A DNA stretch of 9,035 nt from Pseudomonadota bacterium (GCA_963204845.1 CAUJIL010000179.1:1-9035), one strand, 5' to 3'. Shown: positions 1 through 6,985, counted from the first letter of the stretch. The notes: generated from the sequence alone by a model not told the origin. Made by a program: numbers and translations.

Positions 1-128
1 CCCAGCGCGTCGAGCACGATCGATTTGCCCGCGCCGGTCTCGCCGGTGATCACCGTGAGCCCCGGCTCGAGCTCCAGCTCGAGCGCAGGGATCAGCGTGT
101 AGTTGCGAATCGACAGATGGTTCAGCAT
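1..128 (-). CDS. recN: DNA repair protein RecN, N-terminal fragment
   Basis: The minus-strand frame starts at ATG (complement of 126-128) and runs off the left edge. The visible ~42 residues begin MLNHLSIRNYTLIPALELEL and contain the Walker A motif GETGAGKS followed by IVLDALG, the standard start of RecN. RecN is an SMC-like ATPase that helps repair double-strand breaks by recombination, acting on DNA in the cytoplasm. Only about the first twelfth of a normal RecN (~550 residues) is present, so nothing can be said about the coiled coil or Walker B part. The start lies only 10 bp from the nearest REP hairpin and has no strong ribosome binding site. The gene is collinear with SDR1 upstream and may depend on its transcript. 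The family call is strong. Confidence 0.9.
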   Translation of the reverse strand, partial: MLNHLSIRNYTLIPALELELEPGLTVITGETGAGKSIVLDAL

Positions 129-138
129 CGCTCGCACC

Positions 139-377
139 GTGGGTCCGGGCCGCGCCCGGACACGCTTTCGTAGATCCGGGCTGCGCCCGGACATGTGTTC
201 GTAGATCCGGGCTGTGCCCGGACAGGTGTTCGGCCACAGGCCGAACCTACGCGGACATTCGCTCGCCCGTAGCTCCGGGCTGTGCCCGGACATGCTTTCG
301 TAGGTCCGGGCTGTGCCCGGACAGGTGTTCGGCCACAGGCCGAACCTACGGCATGTTCGGGCACGGGGCGAACCTAC
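139..377. repeat. REP cluster 1: eight REP hairpins between SDR1 and recN
   Basis: Family B copies (GTAG head, stem GTCCGGGC, loop TGT, stem GCCCGGAC) lie on the plus strand at 139-163 (head GTGG, loop CGC), 170-194, 201-225, 269-293 and 300-324. Family A copies (head GTAG, stem GTTCGGCC, loop TGT, stem GGCCGAAC) lie on the minus strand at 226-250, 325-349 and, degenerate, 353-377. The order is therefore B+ B+ B+ A- B+ B+ A- A-. The B+/A- composite at 198-251 recurs at 297-350 with one mismatch. The last copy overlaps the SDR1 stop codon. The array fills nearly all of the space upstream of recN, leaving only short linkers. Such hairpins can pause polymerase, stabilise upstream mRNA, or serve as RAYT targets; which applies here is not shown. 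Confidence 0.93.
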
Positions 378-1306
378 CGCAACATCTCCTTGAACTTGTC
401 CCAGGCGCCGGGGTCGGCGTCGCGGTACTCGAACGCCGAATCCGGCACGCGCCACTGCGACATGTCCATGACCTGGTCCCAGTGATCGCGCACGTCCTCG
501 ACGGTGTCGTCCTTGCCGCCGCGGTAACCATCGTTCACGCCGAGGAACGCGCGATACACCCGCCCGCCGCCGATCACCAGGATCTCGCCGCTGCACGGCG
601 CCTCGTCGTGGCACAGGAGCGCCACCGCGGGCGCCACGCAATGCGGCGGAAAGTTGATCTTCTGCGACTGCGCGTAGGCTTCGCCGGCCGCGTGCGCCAG
701 CCGCCCGTAGGCGATCGGCATGATCACGTTGACCTTCACGTTCCTGCCGGCCATCGCCGCGGCCACCGCCAGCCCGCGCGTCATGCCGATCACCGCCGCC
801 TTGGTGCCCGGATAACTGATCCCGGACCCCATCCCGAACACCGACCCGGAGGACACGTTCACGATGCGCCCGAAGTCCTGGTCGAGCATGCGCTGCCACA
901 CCGCCCGCGTCACGCGCATCGTGCCGCCGGCGGCCACCGACATGTCGAACTCGTAGTCCTCGTCGCTCAGCGTCGCGAGGCTGCCGCCGCGCACCACGCC
1001 GGCGTTGTTGATCAGGATGTCGATGCGGCCCCAGGCGTCGAGCGCCTGCGCGACGATCGCGTTCGCCCCGTCCGTGCTGCTCACCGAGTCGCCATTGGCG
1101 ATCGCGGTGCCGCCGGCGGCGCGGATTTCCTCGACCACGGACTGCGCCATGCTGCCGCTCGCGCCACGCCCGCTACCGTCGCAGCCCAGGTCGTTGACCA
1201 GCACGCGCGCCCCCCGGCGCGCCAGCAGCAGCGCGTACTCGCGGCCCAATCCCCCGCCGGCGCCGGTAATAACGGCAACCCGGCCATCGAAGCGCATCTC
1301 GGGCAT
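374..1306 (-). CDS. Short-chain dehydrogenase/reductase (SDR1), extended C-terminus
   Basis: A 310-residue cytoplasmic NAD(P)-dependent oxidoreductase of the SDR superfamily. The cofactor-binding motif TGAGGGLG is at residues 14-21, NNAG at 100-103, the catalytic serine in VSSGS at 152-153, and the YxxxK pair is Y165 and K169 (YPGTK), so the catalytic set is complete. Residues LGREYALLLARRGARVLVND resemble the SDR domain of peroxisomal multifunctional enzyme type 2 and related 3-hydroxyacyl-CoA or hydroxysteroid dehydrogenases. About 55 residues beyond the usual ~250 form a charged tail rich in D and W. The start at 1306 is preferred because it sits just before the Rossmann strand; M4 is an alternative, and the ribosome site is weak (G-rich, GGGGGG). 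The TAG stop lies in a REP head. The gene is divergent from hrcA. The substrate is unknown. Confidence 0.88.
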   Translation of the reverse strand: MPEMRFDGRVAVITGAGGGLGREYALLLARRGARVLVNDLGCDGSGRGASGSMAQSVVEEIRAAGGTAIANGDSVSSTDGANAIVAQALDAWGRIDILINNAGVVRGGSLATLSDEDYEFDMSVAAGGTMRVTRAVWQRMLDQDFGRIVNVSSGSVFGMGSGISYPGTKAAVIGMTRGLAVAAAMAGRNVKVNVIMPIAYGRLAHAAGEAYAQSQKINFPPHCVAPAVALLCHDEAPCSGEILVIGGGRVYRAFLGVNDGYRGGKDDTVEDVRDHWDQVMDMSQWRVPDSAFEYRDADPGAWDKFKEMLR

Positions 1307-1423
1307 CGGCAGCCCCCCGGTGTGATCGGCTCGCGCGCGAATCGCGCAGCCGCCGCGGAACATAACCGCGAACGTCGCCGGACGGAAGATGCGTCGCATG
1401 GGAACCGGATCGCGGCGGCGCGG

Positions 1424-1432
1424 TGCTAGAAT
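1424..1432 (+). promoter_or_regulatory. Possible extended -10 promoter for hrcA
   Basis: The bases TGCTAGAAT match the extended -10 pattern TGN-TANAAT and lie 46 bp before the hrcA start. No convincing -35 box is seen about 17 bp upstream, which extended -10 promoters can tolerate. No CIRCE element and no clear heat-shock sigma factor consensus overlaps it. The assignment rests on pattern matching alone. Confidence 0.4.
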
Positions 1433-1462
1433 CGGCGAGGCCGCCCCCCGGCGCGGCAGTGT

Positions 1463-1467
1463 GGAGG
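1463..1467 (+). promoter_or_regulatory. Ribosome binding site of hrcA
   Basis: GGAGG lies 11 bases before the ATG at 1479. It supports this start over the in-frame upstream ATG at 1389, which would overlap the predicted promoter. Confidence 0.6.
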
Positions 1468-1478
1468 TGCCTGACGCG

Positions 1479-2519
1479 ATGAACGGCGTGTCGATTTCCG
1501 AACGGCAGCAGCTGCTGTTGCGCACCCTCGTGGGTTTGTACATCCGCGGCGGGCAGCCCGTGGGTTCGCGCACGCTGGTGCAGCACAGCGGCGTGTCGGT
1601 GAGCCCGGCCACCGTGCGCGCGCTGATGGCCGACCTCGAAAACCGCGGCTACGTGGCCACCCCGCACACCTCGGCGGGGCGCGTCCCGACCGCAAAGGGG
1701 TACCGGTTGTTCATCGACACGCTGATCACGATGCAGCCGCTGCCCGCGGACGAGATGCAGGCGCTGAAGGCGCAGCTCGGCCCCGACAAGACCACGCCGG
1801 AGCTGCTCGCGGCGACCTCGAACCTGCTGTCGGTGATCACCCACCAGGCGGGCCTGGTGACCGTGCCGCGCCAGGACGAGGTCACGCTGCGCCACGTCGA
1901 GTTCCTGCCGCTCGCCGGTTCGCGCGTGCTGGTGATCCTGGTGCTGAACGAAAAGGAAGTGCAGAACCGCATCATCCACACCGAGCGCGAGTACGAGGAA
2001 CACGAGTTGCGCGCCGCGGCGAATTTCGTCAACGCGCATTTCACTGGCCGCGGACTCGATGCGATCCGCGACGATCTGCTGACCGCGCTGCACAAGACGC
2101 GCAAGAAGATCGACGGCCTGCTCGAGGCCGCGATGGACATCGCCAGCCGCGCGCTGGTCACCGAGGACAGGAAGAAGGACGCCGCTTATGTCGTCGCCGG
2201 GCAGTCGCACCTGCTCGACGCCGCATCGGCCGACAACATGAAGCGGCTGCGCGAACTGTTCGATGCCTTCCAGCAGCAGAAAGACATCCTGCACCTGATG
2301 GAGCGCAGCGCGCGCGCCGACGGCGTGCAGATCTTCATCGGCGAGGAGGCGGGCTACGAGCCGCTCGTGGATTTCAGTCTGGTCACCGCACCGTACCAGG
2401 ACGGCGGTCGAACGGTCGGCGTGATCGGCGTGATCGGCCCCACGCGCATGGCCTACGACCGCGTGATCCCCGTCGTCGACGTCACCGCCCGCATGCTCAC
2501 CGCCGCCCTCCGCGCGTAG
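1479..2519 (+). CDS. hrcA: Heat-inducible transcription repressor HrcA
   Basis: A 346-residue HrcA, the usual family length. The N-terminal winged-helix domain (about residues 1-90) carries the family signature: ISERQQLLLRTLVGLYI, then GGQPVGSRTLVQHSGVSVSPATVR, ADLENRGYVATPHTSAGRVPT and KGYRLFID. The C-terminal part includes the GAF-like regulatory region and the characteristic end with VGVIGVIGPTRMAYDRVIP. HrcA binds CIRCE operators as a dimer and represses groESL and/or dnaK operons; its activity is maintained by GroEL. No CIRCE site is visible in this window, so the targets lie elsewhere. In many proteobacteria hrcA precedes grpE-dnaK-dnaJ, but here it is followed by a REP array and a convergent receptor gene, so it is not in a chaperone operon. 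The TAG stop is the TAG of a REP head. Identification is very secure. Confidence 0.97.
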   Translation: MNGVSISERQQLLLRTLVGLYIRGGQPVGSRTLVQHSGVSVSPATVRALMADLENRGYVATPHTSAGRVPTAKGYRLFIDTLITMQPLPADEMQALKAQLGPDKTTPELLAATSNLLSVITHQAGLVTVPRQDEVTLRHVEFLPLAGSRVLVILVLNEKEVQNRIIHTEREYEEHELRAAANFVNAHFTGRGLDAIRDDLLTALHKTRKKIDGLLEAAMDIASRALVTEDRKKDAAYVVAGQSHLLDAASADNMKRLRELFDAFQQQKDILHLMERSARADGVQIFIGEEAGYEPLVDFSLVTAPYQDGGRTVGVIGVIGPTRMAYDRVIPVVDVTARMLTAALRA

Positions 2520-2698
2520 GTTCGGCCTGTGGCCGAACATTGTGGATGTCCGGGCACAGCCCGGACCTACGCGAACAATGCCCGTAGGTTCGGCCTGTGG
2601 CCGAACATTTCTGCGTAGGTTCGGCCTGTGGCCGAACATTGTGGATGTCCGGGCACAGCCCGGACCTACGAAATCGTCCGGGCACGGCCCGGACGGGC
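2516..2698. repeat. REP cluster 2: six REP hairpins between convergent hrcA and receptor gene
   Basis: Family A copies are on the plus strand at 2516-2540, 2584-2608 and 2615-2639. Family B copies are on the minus strand at 2546-2570, 2645-2669 and 2674-2698 (the last has lost the CTAC head and has loop ACG). The order is A+ B- A+ A+ B- B-. The A+/B- composite with linker tgtgg occurs twice without any difference (2514-2571 and 2613-2670). The first copy contains the hrcA stop codon. Lying between convergent genes, the hairpins could act as 3' mRNA stabilisers or weak bidirectional transcription barriers; no U-run typical of an intrinsic terminator follows them. Confidence 0.95.
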
Positions 2699-2727
2699 GT
2701 GCGAACCCCCGCGACGTCCGGTCCCGA

Positions 2728-5043
2728 TCAGAAACTCTTGCGCACCTGCAGCGCGTAGGTGCGTGGCATGTTGATCACGCCGAACTGCCCGCCCTGGAGC
2801 AGGTCGTTGTCCTGCCGCAGGATCAGCTTGCGCTCGTCGGTGAGGTTGTTGCCCTTGAGCGCCACCATCCAGCCGCTGTCCTCGTGGCTGAATGACACGC
2901 GCGCGTCGAGCAACTGCATGCTCTCGGCCCCGAACTCGTTCGAGATGACCGTGGTGGACTTGTCGCGGAACGTGTAACCGGCGTACGCGTCCATGTCCCA
3001 GCCGCCGCCCAGTCCCTGCGTGAACTCGAGGTAGACCGTGCCCGAGTAGTCCGGTGCGCGCTGCAACGTCTCGCCGCTCAGGTCCTGGCCGTCCAGGCAA
3101 CCCGCCGGGTCCGCCGCACGCTGGAACGGCCCGCAGGGCGCGTTCTCGAAGTCCTCGTACTCGGCGTTCAGCCACGCGAGGCTGCTGCCGACCGTGAGGG
3201 TGTCCGTCAGCCGCCACGCGCCATCCAGTTCGATACCTTCGGTGACCGCCTTGGCGGCGTTGGTGGTCACGATGACGCCGGTGGTATCGGAGCGCGCGAC
3301 CTGCAGGTCGTCGAAGGTCACGTGGAACACCGCGATGTTCAGCCGCCCCCGGCCGTCGGCCAGATCCATCTTCGCGCCCGCCTCGAACGCGATCGAGTCC
3401 TCCTCCTCGACCACCTTGTCGGCAATCACCAGCGTGTTGCCGGCGTTGTTGAAACCGCCCGACTTGTAGCCGGTGGCCGCCGTCACGTACAGCATCGTCG
3501 CGTCGTTCATCTGGTACTGCAGCTTGGCCGACCACGTCAGGTACTCGTCGTCGCGATTCAGTGGCTGAATGGTCTGCTGTCCGAAGAACGTCGTGCCGCC
3601 GTCCTCGATATAGACGCCCGAGGGGCTGTCGTAGTCGCCGCCGAAGACGAGTTCGAGCCCTACGAAATCCTCGAAGTCCTTCTTCTCCTTGCCGAGCCGC
3701 AAGCCGGCGGTCGCAATCCATTGCTCGTTGAAATTGAAGGTGCCCTCGAAGTAGCCGGAGTAGGACTCGACCTTCTCGACGTCGCCGTTGCGGGCCAGCA
3801 AGCCGATGCCGGACGCGGGCACATTGATGATCGCGCCGCCGCCGTCGTCCCACGGCGTTTGCACCATTTTCAGATCGTCGTAGTAGATGCCCGCCACCCA
3901 GTGGAACGTCCGGTCCGTCGGTGACTGCACGCGCAGTTCCTGGCTCCAGAATTCCCCGGTGTCGCCTTCCTCGCCGCGCAGGCCGATGATGTCGAGCGCA
4001 CCGCCGCTGAACTCCATCACGCGCTGCGCTTCCCAGTCGGCATAGCCCGTTTGTGCCGTCAGCGTGTAGCCACTGAGGTCCCATGCGAACACCAGCGAGC
4101 CGAGGTCCGTGAGATTCTGCTGGCGGGGGTCATCGGCCACGAAGCTGAAATCGCCGGTGCCGTTGACGCGTTGCGTGCGGTCGATGTCGTAATCCTCGCC
4201 GGCGGCACGGTACAACTTGTTCAGCAAGTTCGGCACACCCGGCAGGAAGGGCCTTGGACCGCGGCCTACCAGCTGGATCGTGTGTCCTTCGGTCGAGTGG
4301 TCGATCTGTTCCCACTTCAGGTTCGCACGGAAGCAGTCGTTCGGCTGCCATTGCAATTGCACACGGTAGGCCTGGCTGTCGATGCCGCCACCGTCGGGCG
4401 CGATGCCGACGTTGTGCAGATACCCGTCACGGTTCGCGGTGTAGACCGAGAGGCGCCCGCTCAGCGTATCGACGAGGGGACCCGAGACCACGCCCTCGAT
4501 CTGGTAGGCGTCGAAATTGCCGACCTCGCCGCTCACGTAGCCCGACAGCTCCTCGGTCGGGCGTGCCGTGACCACGTTGATGGCGCCGGCGATCGTGTTG
4601 CGTCCCCACAGCGTTCCTTGCGGCCCGCGCAACACCTCGATGCGCTCCATGTCGTAGAACGGGTTCTGCGTCACGCCGCGCGGACGCGCGAAGGAAATGC
4701 TGTCGATGTAGAGTCCCACCGAAGGCTCGATCGACTCGATCCCCGGACTGCCGAGGCCGCGCATCGCGATGTTCGCGGTGGCGCCGCCGTCTTCGATGAA
4801 CAGGTTCGGCGTGCGCACGGCGAGTCCGGCCAGCTCCGCAATGCCTTTCTTCTCGAGCGTGGCGGCCGTCTCCACCGCCACCGAGATCGGTACGTTCTGC
4901 AGGCTCTGTTCACGCCGCTGGGCCGTGACGATGATCTCGTCGAGCGCCAGGCGGTCGGACTGCGCGGCAGCGTGTTCGATGCCGCCCGCGGTGCTGATCG
5001 CAAGCAGCAGGGCGGATGTGACGGGATGACGTGTGTGTTTCAT
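2728..5043 (-). CDS. TonB-dependent outer-membrane receptor
   Basis: A 771-residue TonB-dependent receptor that would import a ligand across the outer membrane using energy passed from TonB-ExbB-ExbD. Residues 1-27 form a Sec signal peptide (KHTRH, then ALLLAISTAGG, cleavage after AAA). The TonB box DEIIVTAQRREQ is at about 35-46. The plug domain (about 50-165) has IAMRGLGSPG, the conserved ERIEVLRGPQGTLWGRN (133-149) and then INVVTARPTEE. The rest is a beta-barrel ending in LQVRKSF, with the terminal phenylalanine needed for BAM recognition. Length and motifs are intact. A GAGG ribosome site lies 8 bases before the ATG. The ligand cannot be read from sequence: the relatives are the large proteobacterial receptor group used for siderophores, glycans and hydrophobic carbon sources. 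The divergent SnoaL-like gene may share its control. The gene converges on hrcA. Confidence 0.95.
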   Translation of the reverse strand: MKHTRHPVTSALLLAISTAGGIEHAAAQSDRLALDEIIVTAQRREQSLQNVPISVAVETAATLEKKGIAELAGLAVRTPNLFIEDGGATANIAMRGLGSPGIESIEPSVGLYIDSISFARPRGVTQNPFYDMERIEVLRGPQGTLWGRNTIAGAINVVTARPTEELSGYVSGEVGNFDAYQIEGVVSGPLVDTLSGRLSVYTANRDGYLHNVGIAPDGGGIDSQAYRVQLQWQPNDCFRANLKWEQIDHSTEGHTIQLVGRGPRPFLPGVPNLLNKLYRAAGEDYDIDRTQRVNGTGDFSFVADDPRQQNLTDLGSLVFAWDLSGYTLTAQTGYADWEAQRVMEFSGGALDIIGLRGEEGDTGEFWSQELRVQSPTDRTFHWVAGIYYDDLKMVQTPWDDGGGAIINVPASGIGLLARNGDVEKVESYSGYFEGTFNFNEQWIATAGLRLGKEKKDFEDFVGLELVFGGDYDSPSGVYIEDGGTTFFGQQTIQPLNRDDEYLTWSAKLQYQMNDATMLYVTAATGYKSGGFNNAGNTLVIADKVVEEEDSIAFEAGAKMDLADGRGRLNIAVFHVTFDDLQVARSDTTGVIVTTNAAKAVTEGIELDGAWRLTDTLTVGSSLAWLNAEYEDFENAPCGPFQRAADPAGCLDGQDLSGETLQRAPDYSGTVYLEFTQGLGGGWDMDAYAGYTFRDKSTTVISNEFGAESMQLLDARVSFSHEDSGWMVALKGNNLTDERKLILRQDNDLLQGGQFGVINMPRTYALQVRKSF

Positions 5044-5109
5044 ATCGATACCCTCGGAGTTGTAGTTTTACGAAGGCGCGTAGACCGTGCATGCGGTGTA
5101 CGTGCTTGC

Positions 5110-5115
5110 ATCATA
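5110..5115 (-). promoter_or_regulatory. Possible -10 box of the TonB-receptor gene
   Basis: On the minus strand the hexamer TATGAT lies about 67 bp before the receptor ATG, leaving a leader of roughly 60 bases. No good -35 hexamer stands 17 bp upstream, so the promoter may need an activator. Confidence 0.3.
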
Positions 5116-5141
5116 GGCCACGCCTCCGCGGCTGGCGACGT

Positions 5142-5171
5142 CGAACCGGCTTCCGGGCGCGGCGAACCGGC
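5142..5171. promoter_or_regulatory. Two direct 9-bp repeats in the divergent spacer, possible regulator site
   Basis: CGAACCGGC occurs at 5142-5150 and again at 5163-5171, same strand, with starts 21 bp apart, about two helical turns. It lies in the spacer between the divergent receptor and SnoaL-like genes, upstream of the possible receptor -10 box. That placement would suit an activator or repressor binding one DNA face. Chance occurrence in such G+C-rich DNA is possible. Confidence 0.2.
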
Positions 5172-5287
5172 GCTGGATTGGCGCAGATCCGGCCACCGCG
5201 CAGGGTGCCTGCAGGCGCTTGTGGTCCGCGTTCGATCGTCGCAAACTCAGTTCAGAAACCACGAACGATGCGGACGGAGCTGACGCC

Positions 5288-6307
5288 ATGAGCCGATGGA
5301 ACCGTGACGAGATCGACGCGTGCTTCAGGCGCTTCCTGGACATCACCGACCGGGTGTTCATCGAGGGTGATCTGGAGCCCTGGGTGCAGTGCTTCACCGA
5401 GGACGCGACGTACCGCGACCTCGGGTACGGCTTCAACGGCGGCTGGGACAGCGAAATCCGCGGTCGCGATACGATCCGCACCTGGATCAACGGCCACTTC
5501 GCGACCTTCCCCAACAACCAGATGAGTTTCTGGCCGGTGCCGTGGTATGTGATCGACGAGGAGCGCGGCTGGGTGATCTGCGAGTGGCGCAACCGGATGC
5601 GCGACCCCGGCAACGGCATGGTGTTCGAGGAGAAGAACTACACGCGGCTGAAGTACGCCGGCAACATGCAGTGGAGTTTCGAGGAAGACATCTACAACCC
5701 GCTGCGGATGCGCACCATGATCGAGCTCTGGCGGCACGAGCGTGCGCGTTGCGAAGCGGCGGGCCTGCCGCTGCCCGCACGGCTTCCCGAACAGGCGCGT
5801 GCGATGCACGAGGCGGTGTGGGAGCGTGACGTGAACCCCGGCTATTCCCGCGCCGAAATCGAGCAAACCCTGAAGCGTTTCGAGGATGCGGGCAACCGTG
5901 CCTTCCAGAGCAACGATCACAGCGAGTGGCTGCAGTTCTACACGCCGGACGTGCAGTACCGTGAACTCGGCTTCGGGTTCGCGGGCGGCTGGGAAGACGA
6001 AATCAACGGACGCGAGGCCGTCGCGCAGTGGATAGGGCCGCACTGCAACGTGTGGCCCATCAACCGCATGGTCGAGTTCCCGATTCCCTGGTACGTGATC
6101 GACGAACGCCGTGGCTGGGTGCTGCTCGAATACCGCAACATCATGGCGGACCCCGGCGACGGCACCCCGCTCGAGACGCGCAGTTACACGCGCCTGAAAT
6201 ACGGCGGCAACGGGCAATGGCGTTTCGAGGAAGACATCTACAGCCCGCTGCGCATGCGCGCGATGCTCGACGCGTGGATCCTCTTGCACCAACGCGCCGC
6301 CAGGTGA
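5288..6307 (+). CDS. Tandem SnoaL/NTF2-like double-domain protein
   Basis: A 339-residue soluble protein built from two homologous halves. Residues ~8-150 and ~190-332 align without gaps at a constant offset of 182: YRDLGYGF (42-49) with YRELGFGF (224-231), PWYVIDEERGW (85-95) with PWYVIDERRGW (267-277), and FEEDIYNPLRMR (131-142) with FEEDIYSPLRMR (313-324). Each half looks like a SnoaL/NTF2-fold domain, a cone-shaped alpha+beta barrel found in polyketide cyclases, ketosteroid isomerases and ring-hydroxylating dioxygenase small subunits. No catalytic residues can be assigned with confidence. The start at 5288 is chosen because GGAG lies 8 bases before it; the frame is also open to 5219. It is divergent from the TonB receptor. 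The enzymatic role is unknown; fold assignment is moderate, internal duplication certain. Confidence 0.82.
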   Translation: MSRWNRDEIDACFRRFLDITDRVFIEGDLEPWVQCFTEDATYRDLGYGFNGGWDSEIRGRDTIRTWINGHFATFPNNQMSFWPVPWYVIDEERGWVICEWRNRMRDPGNGMVFEEKNYTRLKYAGNMQWSFEEDIYNPLRMRTMIELWRHERARCEAAGLPLPARLPEQARAMHEAVWERDVNPGYSRAEIEQTLKRFEDAGNRAFQSNDHSEWLQFYTPDVQYRELGFGFAGGWEDEINGREAVAQWIGPHCNVWPINRMVEFPIPWYVIDERRGWVLLEYRNIMADPGDGTPLETRSYTRLKYGGNGQWRFEEDIYSPLRMRAMLDAWILLHQRAAR

Positions 6308-6318
6308 TCGCGCGCCCC

Positions 6319-6336
6319 GTCCCCGCCCGGACCTAC
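6319..6336 (-). repeat. Degraded family B REP remnant at the RAYT 3' end
   Basis: Read on the minus strand it keeps the GTAG head and the first stem GTCCGGGC, but the second arm is shortened and altered, about 5 bases less than a full hairpin. It lies between the SnoaL-like stop and the RAYT stop; the RAYT TAG codon is part of its head. It is the only REP on this side of the transposase gene. Confidence 0.65.
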
Positions 6337-6779
6337 AACCACACGCAATCCCAATGCGGATAATCCCCGACGCGGGCCGCCAACCCCGCGCGCACCGGAT
6401 TCGCGACGATGTAACGCGCGATCTCCAATCGGTCCTCCTCGCGCCGCAGTGCATGGTCGTGGAAATGCGGCTGCCAGACCCTGCCGCGGCCGCCAATGCG
6501 TCGTATCCGCTTCGCGGCTCTGCCCTTGACCGTACGCATCAGCGCGCCCAGGTCGGTGTGCGTGTCGAGGCGCAGCAACGCATGCAGATGATCCGGCATG
6601 ATCACCCACACCAGCCATTCGCCCAGTCCTTCGGCCTGCGTTTCGCGCAGCACGGCGCACAGCGCTCGTGCGTGGGTGAATGAGGCGAACACCGGTTCGC
6701 GATTGAAGGTGACGGTGGTAACGAGGTATTCCTGTCCGGGCGCCGAATGGCGCGCCTTCCAGAGGCTGGAGTAACTCAT
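6333..6779 (-). CDS. REP-associated tyrosine transposase (RAYT), Y1/IS200-like HUH family
   Basis: A 148-residue single-domain HUH nuclease. The HUH metal-binding motif is at P62-D-H64-L-H66 (MPDHLHALLR). The expected nucleophile is Y123 in ARYIVANPVRAGL, a segment typical of RAYTs, preceded by VWQPHFHDHALR (101-112). The N-terminus has VTTVTFNREPVF, the usual first strand of Y1 transposases (Pfam Y1_Tnp). RAYTs cut and join single-stranded REP hairpins at or near the GTAG head and are thought to spread REPs; they are normally single-copy and vertically kept. The frame is full length and undamaged, so the protein could be active. It has a weak AGGG ribosome site. Its stop codon lies in a REP remnant and five REPs lie just upstream. 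Identification is strong; activity is inferred. Confidence 0.94.
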   Translation of the reverse strand: MSYSSLWKARHSAPGQEYLVTTVTFNREPVFASFTHARALCAVLRETQAEGLGEWLVWVIMPDHLHALLRLDTHTDLGALMRTVKGRAAKRIRRIGGRGRVWQPHFHDHALRREEDRLEIARYIVANPVRAGLAARVGDYPHWDCVWL

Positions 6780-6810
6780 GGCTCACGTCCCTGTGACCGA
6801 GTGTCGACGC

Positions 6811-6816
6811 ATCATA
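6811..6816 (-). promoter_or_regulatory. Possible -10 box of the RAYT gene
   Basis: The minus-strand hexamer TATGAT lies about 31 bp before the RAYT ATG. A poor -35 candidate, GACATC, is 17 bp upstream at 6834-6839, directly next to the first REP of cluster 4. If real, the leader is only ~25 bases and the promoter abuts the REP array. Confidence 0.3.
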
Positions 6817-6841
6817 CATCGATCGATCCGACCGATGTCCC

Positions 6842-6985
6842 GTAGGTTCGGCCTGTGGCCGAACATTTCTGCGTAGGTTCGGCCTGTGGCCGAACATTCC
6901 TGCGTGGGTTCGGCCTGTGGCCGAACGAATGTCCGGGCACAGCCCGGACCTACAGGAACGATGTCCGGGCACAGCCCGGACCTAC
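6842..6985. repeat. REP cluster 4: five REP hairpins upstream of RAYT
   Basis: Family A copies on the plus strand at 6842-6866, 6873-6897 and 6904-6928 (head GTGG) follow each other at exactly 31-bp steps. Family B copies on the minus strand are at 6929-6953 and 6961-6985. The order is A+ A+ A+ B- B-. Bases 6839-6898 are identical to 2581-2640 in cluster 2. The array lies between the SDR2 stop and the RAYT start and is the REP group closest to the transposase gene. Confidence 0.95.

Noticed and set aside
122..364. Small open frames made of REP sequence (also at 2497-2685 and 6783-6998)
   Set aside because: Their residues (for example VGSACGRTPVRAQPG repeated) are only translations of the hairpin repeats; no start signal or family supports coding.
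1354..1370. Inverted repeat CGCGG/CCGCG around a possible SDR1 -10 (TATGTT)
   Set aside because: Short G+C-only arms are common in this DNA and no -35 supports the promoter.
353..1429. Long plus-strand open frame opposite SDR1
   Set aside because: It is antisense to a clear SDR with a complete catalytic set, is rich in H, R and A as expected for a shadow frame in G+C-rich DNA, and has no family signature. The same applies to long frames opposite hrcA, the receptor gene and the LLM gene.
1421..1432. CIRCE half-site (GGTGCTAGA) before hrcA
   Set aside because: Only one half is similar and there is no matching TTAGCACTC arm at the required distance.
6842..6985. CRISPR-like array
   Set aside because: The repeats are internally palindromic, occur in both orientations and are separated by only 0-7 bp, so there are no spacers; no cas gene is present.
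6333..6985. An insertion sequence (IS200/IS605 type) with its own ends
   Set aside because: There is only a short single-domain RAYT, no accessory tnpB, and the surrounding hairpins are REPs found throughout the window instead of unique element ends.
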